DNA from: Micromonospora sp. NBRC 110009
Lineage (GTDB): Bacteria; Actinomycetota; Actinomycetes; Mycobacteriales; Micromonosporaceae
DNA length: 64,000 bases
Assembly: GCF_030518795.1 (NCBI RefSeq)
Contig: NZ_CP130427.1
Span: 6,200,001-6,264,000, forward strand
Reading direction: 5' to 3'
The notes beneath the pieces were generated by a model. That model was not told the DNA's origin, did no database searches, and saw only the letters and a list, made by a program, of their open reading frames with translations. Shown here in pieces: positions 59,316 to 64,000 of the stretch. Within the stretch, counting starts at the first letter, position 1. Each line of letters begins with the position of its first letter. The position numbers were made by a program, and so were the translations under genes.

Positions 59316-60734
59316 ATGTCGCTGAACGCCGAATCCACCGCCTTCCGCAGCGCGCTGGAGGTGATCCGCGCCGTCGAACCGCGGGTGGCGGACGCCATCG
59401 GGGCGGAACTGGCCGACCAGCGCGAGTCGCTCAAGCTCATCGCCAGCGAGAACTACGCCTCCCCGGCCACCCTGCTGGCCATGGGCAACTGGTTCAGCGA
59501 CAAGTACGCCGAGGGCACCGTCGGCCGCCGCTTCTACGCCGGCTGCCAGAACGTCGACACCGTCGAGGCACTCGCCGCCGAGCACGCCCGGGAGCTGTTC
59601 GGCGCCGCCCACGCGTACGTGCAGCCGCACTCGGGCATCGACGCCAACCTGGTCGCCTTCTGGGCGATCCTGGCCGACCGGGTGGAGTCCCCGGCACTGA
59701 AGAAGGCCCAGGTTCGCCAGGTCAACGAGCTCACCGAGGCGGACTGGTTCGCGCTCCGCCGCGAGCTGGGCAACCAGCGGATGCTGGGCATGTCGCTGGA
59801 CGCCGGCGGCCACCTCACCCACGGCTTCCGGCCGAACATCTCCGGAAAGATGTTCGACCAGCGCAGCTACGGCACCGACCCGGCGACCGGCCTGATCGAC
59901 TACGACCGGGTCGCCGAGGCGGCTCGCGAGTTCAAGCCGCTGATCCTGGTCGCCGGCTACTCGGCGTACCCCCGGAAGGTCAACTTCCGGATCATGCGGG
60001 AGATCGCCGACTCGGTCGGCGCCACCTTCATGGTCGACATGGCGCACTTCGCCGGCCTGGTCGCCGGGAAGGTCTTCACCGGCGACTTCGACCCGGTGCC
60101 GCACGCGCACATCGTCACCACCACCACCCACAAGTCGCTGCGCGGCCCGCGCGGCGGCCTGGTGCTCTGCGGCCCGGAGCTGGCCGACCAGGTCGACCGG
60201 GGCTGCCCGATGGTGCTCGGCGGCCCGCTGCCGCACGTGATGGCGGCCAAGGCGGTCGCCCTCGCGGAGGCCCGCCGCCCCGACTTCGCCGACTACGCGC
60301 AGCGCATCGTCGCCAACGCCCACGCGCTCGCCGAGGGGCTGGTGCGCCGGGGCGCGAAGCTGGTCACCGGCGGCACCGACAACCACCTGGTGCTGATCGA
60401 CGTCTCCGGGTACGGCCTGACCGGCCGGCAGGCGGAGCAGGCGCTGCTCGACTCGGGCATCGTGACCAACCGCAACGCCGTCCCGCAGGACCCGAACGGC
60501 GCCTGGTACACCTCCGGCATCCGGATCGGCACCCCGGCGCTGACCACCCGGGGCCTCGGCACCGCGGAGATGGACGTCACCGCCGAGCTGATCCACACCG
60601 TGCTCAGCCAGACCACCCCCGGCGAGTCCAAGGCGAAGTACGTGCTCGACCCGGCCCTGGCCAACAAGGTGAACAAGCACGCCAGCGAGCTGCTGGCCGG
60701 CTTCCCCCTCTACCCCGCCGTCGACCTCGGCTGA
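59316..60734 (+). CDS. glyA: serine hydroxymethyltransferase, long form
   Basis: PLP enzyme of 472 residues that converts serine and tetrahydrofolate to glycine and methylene-tetrahydrofolate, the main source of one-carbon units. The PLP Lys is Lys273 in TTTTHKSLRG. Other landmarks are LIASENYASPATL, GRRFYAGCQNVDTVE, the folate-side VQPHSGIDANLVAF, and GMSLDAGGHLTHGF. It is about 50 residues longer than E. coli GlyA because of an insertion near 120-155 (ADRVESPALKKAQVRQVNEL), seen in an actinobacterial subgroup. The start has AGGAGG 5 bases upstream. The preceding ZTP riboswitch supports the folate role. Confidence 0.94.
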   Translation: MSLNAESTAFRSALEVIRAVEPRVADAIGAELADQRESLKLIASENYASPATLLAMGNWFSDKYAEGTVGRRFYAGCQNVDTVEALAAEHARELFGAAHAYVQPHSGIDANLVAFWAILADRVESPALKKAQVRQVNELTEADWFALRRELGNQRMLGMSLDAGGHLTHGFRPNISGKMFDQRSYGTDPATGLIDYDRVAEAAREFKPLILVAGYSAYPRKVNFRIMREIADSVGATFMVDMAHFAGLVAGKVFTGDFDPVPHAHIVTTTTHKSLRGPRGGLVLCGPELADQVDRGCPMVLGGPLPHVMAAKAVALAEARRPDFADYAQRIVANAHALAEGLVRRGAKLVTGGTDNHLVLIDVSGYGLTGRQAEQALLDSGIVTNRNAVPQDPNGAWYTSGIRIGTPALTTRGLGTAEMDVTAELIHTVLSQTTPGESKAKYVLDPALANKVNKHASELLAGFPLYPAVDLG

Positions 60735-60753
60735 CCGCCGCTCGGCCGACGCC

Positions 60754-60793
60754 GATCAGGGAGTTGTGGTGGACCAACCACAACTCCCTGATC
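60754..60793. terminator. perfect bidirectional hairpin after glyA
   Basis: GATCAGGGAGTTGTGGT and its complement form a perfect 17-bp stem with a 6-base loop (GGACCA), between the converging glyA and dehydrogenase genes. Confidence 0.85.
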
Positions 60794-60800
60794 GATCGGG

Positions 60801-61835
60801 TCAGCCCCGCACCTGCGGGTTGGCGCAGCAGCGGAGCGGCTCGCCGCGCAGGTAACGGCCCACCTCTCCGGCGACGATGCGGGCGGCGTTCGCAGCGGTC
60901 TCCTTGCTGGCCCCCGCCAGGTGTGGGGTCAGCACGATGTTCGGCGTGGTGAGCAGTCGGGAACCGGCCGGGATCGGCTCCGCCGGAAAGACGTCGAAGG
61001 CCGCGCCGAACAGGTGCCCGGCGTCGAGGGCGTCGCACACAGCGTCGTAGTCGAGCAGCGCGCCCCGGGCGCAGTTGACGATGACCGAACCCGCCGGCAT
61101 CGCGGCCAGTTGCGCGGCACCCATCATCCCGGTGGTCTCAGGGGTGAGGCGGGCGTGCAGGGAGACGACCCGGGACCGCAACAGCAGGTCGTCCAGGGAG
61201 GTCAACTCGGCGACCCCGGCGACCTGGTCGGCGGTGACGTACGGGTCGTGCACCAGGACCCGCGCGCCGAACGCGTGCAGGATGCGGGCGACCCGGCTGC
61301 CGATCGCGCCGAACCCGACCAGCCCGACCGTGCTGCCGCCCAGCTCCGGCCCGACGCTGTCGTAGCGATAGTAGTCGCCACGCCAGACCCCGTTCAGGAG
61401 GTCCTGGTGGGTCGGCGCGATCCGGCGGACGGCCGCGAGGATCATGGCGATGGTGTGTTCGGCCGTGGCGGCCGCGTTGCGGCCCGGCGCGGAGCAGACG
61501 GACACGCCCCGCTCGGTCGCCGCGTCGAGGTTGACGTTCACCGGCCCGCCGCGGCTGACGCAGACCAGCTCAAGGTCCGGTGCGGCCTCGAGCACCTTCC
61601 GGGTGATCGGTGCCATCTGCGTCACGCAGACCCGCACCCCGCGCAGCGCCTCGATCAGCTCGTCCTCGGTGCCGGACGCCTCGTGCACCTCCGCCACCGG
61701 TCCGAACGGCTCGACCGGCCAAGGCAGCGTCAGCTCGCTGATGTCGAGACCGTCGGGGACCTCGGCGCGTACGGCGTCGACGAGCAGACGGTTGAGGACG
61801 AAATGGTCGCCGGCGGCGAGCAGGCGGACGCTCAT
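60801..61835 (-). CDS. D-isomer-specific 2-hydroxyacid dehydrogenase (SerA/phosphoglycerate-dehydrogenase-like)
   Basis: NAD-dependent dehydrogenase of 344 residues, flipped between a substrate domain and a Rossmann domain. The cofactor loop is GLVGFGAIGSRVARILHAFG. The catalytic Arg is in VNCARGALLDYDAV, the Glu in FPAEPIPAGS and the His in TPHLAGASKETAAN. The N-terminus is longer than usual. It is third in an operon with the FGGY kinase and histidine phosphatase genes, with GGGAG about 9 bases before ATG 61835. The substrate may be a sugar acid or phosphate product of the preceding kinase, which is inference. Confidence 0.87.
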   Translation of the reverse strand: MSVRLLAAGDHFVLNRLLVDAVRAEVPDGLDISELTLPWPVEPFGPVAEVHEASGTEDELIEALRGVRVCVTQMAPITRKVLEAAPDLELVCVSRGGPVNVNLDAATERGVSVCSAPGRNAAATAEHTIAMILAAVRRIAPTHQDLLNGVWRGDYYRYDSVGPELGGSTVGLVGFGAIGSRVARILHAFGARVLVHDPYVTADQVAGVAELTSLDDLLLRSRVVSLHARLTPETTGMMGAAQLAAMPAGSVIVNCARGALLDYDAVCDALDAGHLFGAAFDVFPAEPIPAGSRLLTTPNIVLTPHLAGASKETAANAARIVAGEVGRYLRGEPLRCCANPQVRG

Positions 61836-61885
61836 CAGTGGATCTCCCAGGGGGTTGTCGCGGGTTCGGCGGACGGGACGTGGAC

Positions 61886-62503
61886 TCAGCCCGTCGGCCG
61901 GGCGATCGGGGCGTTGAACTCGAGGACGGCGACCCCGTCGTCGTCCAGCCGGATCTCGGTGAGGGCGCAGTTGCGGACGAACGGGAACAGCCGGCGATAC
62001 TCCCGCAGCGGCACCCCGAGCAGCTGGCACAGGGCCAGCCGGATGGCGGTCGTGTGCGCGACCACGAGAACCCGACCGTCGGGGTGCTGGGCGGCGATGT
62101 CGCGCAGGCACGCGGTGAACCGCTGCGCGGCGTGGGCCGGGTCCTCCCCGCCGGGCAGGTGGTCCGCGACCGGATCGGCGTGGAAGGCGTCCAACGCCTG
62201 CGGGAACTGCTCCCGCATCTCCGCGCGGGTCAGCCCCTCGCCGTCACCGAAGTCGAGTTCCCGCAGCCGTTCGTCGACCCGCAGCGGGGTGCCGGCCGCC
62301 TCGGCGCAGGACGCGGCGGTGAGCTGGGCACGGCTCAGGGTGGAGGTCCAGACCGCGGACAGCCCGGCCGTCGCGGCCCAGGCCGCCAGCTGCGCGGCCT
62401 GCTCGTGCCCGCGGGTGGTGAGCGAGATGTCGCTGACCCCGGCGTACCGGTTCTCCGCGTGCCAGACGGTCTCCCCGTGGCGGACGAGGACGAGGGTGGT
62501 CAT
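61886..62503 (-). CDS. histidine phosphatase of the kinase operon
   Basis: Phosphoglycerate mutase-like phosphatase of 205 residues. The catalytic His is in LVLVRHGETVWHAENR, the acid in LRELDFGDGEGLT and the second His in VLVVAHTTAIRLALCQ. It is close to CobC/GpmB-type phosphatases. Its ATG overlaps the kinase stop (ATGA), giving tight co-translation. Within this operon a role dephosphorylating a pathway intermediate is plausible. A different member of the same superfamily occurs at 55216. Confidence 0.88.
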   Translation of the reverse strand: MTTLVLVRHGETVWHAENRYAGVSDISLTTRGHEQAAQLAAWAATAGLSAVWTSTLSRAQLTAASCAEAAGTPLRVDERLRELDFGDGEGLTRAEMREQFPQALDAFHADPVADHLPGGEDPAHAAQRFTACLRDIAAQHPDGRVLVVAHTTAIRLALCQLLGVPLREYRRLFPFVRNCALTEIRLDDDGVAVLEFNAPIARPTG

Positions 62504-63984
62504 TGGGCGGTCCTTTCCCGTGCGTGTGCGGCCGCAGTCGGTGCCAGCCAGCCCCGTTGCTCGAGCACCTCGACCAGCCGCAGATATCCCGGCGCGAACC
62601 GGCTGTGCGAGCCCGCGCGCGGCTCGACGATCGCCCGTACCCGCACCATGGCCGCCGCCACCTCGACCGGGTCCCGGCCGGCCGCCGCCGCGAGGATCGC
62701 CATGCCGAGCGCGGGCTCGGCGTTCTCCGGCAGCACCGCCGGCCGACCGAGGACGTCCGCGCGCAGCTGGTTCCAGTAGCCGCTGCGAGTGGCGCCGCCG
62801 GTCAGCACGAGCTCGCCGTCCAACGGGGCACCGAGCAGGTGCAGGTAGTCGAAGCAGAGCCGCTCGAGGTATGCGACCCCCTGCAGCACCGCCGCGAACC
62901 GATCGCCCTCCCCGGTCGGCTCGCCGAGCAGGAAGCCGCGTGCCGCGGGGGCGACGAACGGGAAGCGTTCGCCGGTGGAGACCAGCGGATAGCAGAGGGC
63001 GGTCGCGGGCTCGTGAAACGCCGCCGCGCGGTTGAGGGCGTCGAGGTCGGCGTCCGGGAAGTCGCGCGAGACCGCGCCCGCCCCGGTGCTCGACGCGCCG
63101 CCGGGCAGCCAGGTGTCGTTCGGGCCGCGGTGCGAGTAGACCGCGCCGGCCGGGTCGTGGACCGGCTCGCGGGCGACTCCCTTGAGCACCAGGGTGGTGC
63201 CGAGCACGGAGTTCCAGCTGCCGACCCGCAACGCGCCGGACCCGAGCTGCGCCGCACACCCGTCGGTCATGCCAGCGATCACGGGGGTGCCGACGGGGAT
63301 GCCGGTCTGCTCGGCGGCGTCGGCGCAGACCGTGCCGAGGCGGGTGCCGGACCGGACCAGCGGCGGCAGCAGCTCACCGGGCACGCCGAGGGCGTCGAGG
63401 ACGGCGGCCGGCCAGTCGCCGTTGACGAGGTGGGCGCCGGTCTTCAGCGCGTTGCTCAGGTCGGTCGGCACCTCGTGCCCGACCAGGCGGCGGTTGATCA
63501 CATCGCTCTGGTGCGCCAGCCGGTGCGCCTCTGCCGCGCGGGGGTGGTGCCGCAGCAGCCACAGCAGCTTCGGCAGCGCCCAGGCGGGCTGCATGCGTTG
63601 ATAGCCCAGCGCCGCCCAGGTGGCCGCGCCGACCTCGTTCACCCGCTCGGCCTCGGCGGCGGCGCGGGTGTCGTCGTACATGACGCCCGGGGTCACCGGC
63701 TCGCCGGTCCGGTCCACCAGGAGCACCGTGCCGGAGGTGGCGTCGACGGCGACGCCCCGGACGCTGGCCGGCGGCACGTCGGCCAGCGCGGCGCGCGCCG
63801 CGGCCGACACCGCGGCCCACCACTGTCGCGGATCCTGCTCGTGCCGGTTGCCGTCGCGGTTGCTGGTCAGCGGCGCGCTGCCCATGCCGACGGCGACACC
63901 CGTGCCGGTGACGGCCAGGGCCCGCACGCTCTGCGTACCGAGATCGAGTCCAACCCAGACGCCGTCGTCCTCCGGCCGCCTCAC
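62500..63984 (-). CDS. FGGY-family carbohydrate kinase
   Basis: Kinase of 494 residues in the xylulokinase/LsrK branch. The first lobe starts GVWVGLDLGTQSVRALAVTG. The substrate-side Asp is in AGMTDGCAAQLGSGAL. The ATP-binding FGGY signature is GELVLTGGATRSGYWNQLRA. It carries GTKxxxxx-type LPGGASSTGAGAVSRD in the adenosine region. GTG 63984, with AGAGGGGGA upstream, is complete; the promoter and any transporter genes lie beyond the window. It opens an operon with the phosphatase and dehydrogenase genes. The sugar or polyol phosphorylated cannot be read from the sequence. Confidence 0.88.
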   Translation of the reverse strand: MRRPEDDGVWVGLDLGTQSVRALAVTGTGVAVGMGSAPLTSNRDGNRHEQDPRQWWAAVSAAARAALADVPPASVRGVAVDATSGTVLLVDRTGEPVTPGVMYDDTRAAAEAERVNEVGAATWAALGYQRMQPAWALPKLLWLLRHHPRAAEAHRLAHQSDVINRRLVGHEVPTDLSNALKTGAHLVNGDWPAAVLDALGVPGELLPPLVRSGTRLGTVCADAAEQTGIPVGTPVIAGMTDGCAAQLGSGALRVGSWNSVLGTTLVLKGVAREPVHDPAGAVYSHRGPNDTWLPGGASSTGAGAVSRDFPDADLDALNRAAAFHEPATALCYPLVSTGERFPFVAPAARGFLLGEPTGEGDRFAAVLQGVAYLERLCFDYLHLLGAPLDGELVLTGGATRSGYWNQLRADVLGRPAVLPENAEPALGMAILAAAAGRDPVEVAAAMVRVRAIVEPRAGSHSRFAPGYLRLVEVLEQRGWLAPTAAAHARERTAQ

Positions 63985-64000
63985 CGGTCCCCCTCTCCGC

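Noticed and set aside
61886..62503. Phosphoglycerate mutase (gpm)
   Set aside because: Length, residues around the acid and its operon with an FGGY kinase favour a phosphatase rather than a glycolytic mutase.

Overview
This window is high-GC actinobacterial chromosome. I place it in the Micromonosporaceae, most likely Micromonospora. The reasons are the very strong G/C third-position bias, Lsr2, a Lon protease with an HspR-type operator, secreted actinobacterial proteins, and a cluster of GTTAAC/GGGGCCCC repeats of a kind I associate with Micromonospora genomes. The genus is inference from composition and gene content, not a computed assignment. I see no tRNA, rRNA, CRISPR array, intact transposon or prophage.

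Layout. 1-4.2 kb holds a sensor kinase cut by the window edge, a small membrane protein, a HAD phosphatase, a DJ-1/PfpI protein and an aldo/keto reductase. 4.4-13.1 kb is a stress-gene region in visible decay. Working genes (TMEM175 channel, SRPBCC protein, zinc alcohol dehydrogenase, MscS channel, membrane protein) alternate with broken ones: a frameshifted DUF2267 gene, a formaldehyde-dehydrogenase-like gene missing its middle, and scraps of cytochrome oxidase subunit I, a group II intron reverse transcriptase and a second TMEM175 gene. 13.1-18.8 kb carries secreted DUF305 and LVIVD proteins around a perfect CRP/GlxR-type site, then an Ntn-hydrolase lipoprotein, a PfkB kinase, a DUF1203 protein and a MerR/GyrI regulator. 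18.8-23.5 kb has two compact gene pairs: an asparagine-synthase homologue with an M15-like peptidase homologue, and a P450 with a PEP-mutase-family enzyme. 23.5-32.2 kb has an ArsR-type regulator, a secreted GH43 protein, an RNA ligase-like protein, a deaminase, a DEAD-box helicase and Lon.

32.4-47.1 kb contains lsr2, a secreted Asn/Gly-rich protein, the DUF2273/Asp23/DUF6286/AmaP envelope cluster, a BtuF-like protein, a CBS-BON protein, DoxX, FKBP and STAS proteins, a two-component system facing an ABC exporter, a strictosidine-synthase-like propeller and a lipoprotein L,D-transpeptidase. 47.3-54.3 kb holds a beta-helix protein, the branched-chain ketoacid dehydrogenase operon with its divergent Lrp regulator, and a stand-alone LigD polymerase domain. 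54.3-64 kb has small envelope and unknown proteins, a phosphatase and NAD(P)HX dehydratase pair, a secreted subtilase, a hemerythrin, long-form glyA behind a ZTP riboswitch, and a three-gene FGGY kinase / phosphatase / dehydrogenase operon reaching the window end.

How it fits together. Much of the window concerns envelope and stress homeostasis, and several loci carry readable regulation: a HAIR element at lon, a CRP site, a MerR dyad, an Lrp-type dyad at bkd, a dyad at the GH43 gene and the ZTP riboswitch. The least conventional items are the asparagine-synthase/M15-like pair, in which both proteins have substitutions at expected catalytic positions, the kinase/phosphatase/dehydrogenase operon, and the decaying 5-13 kb region.
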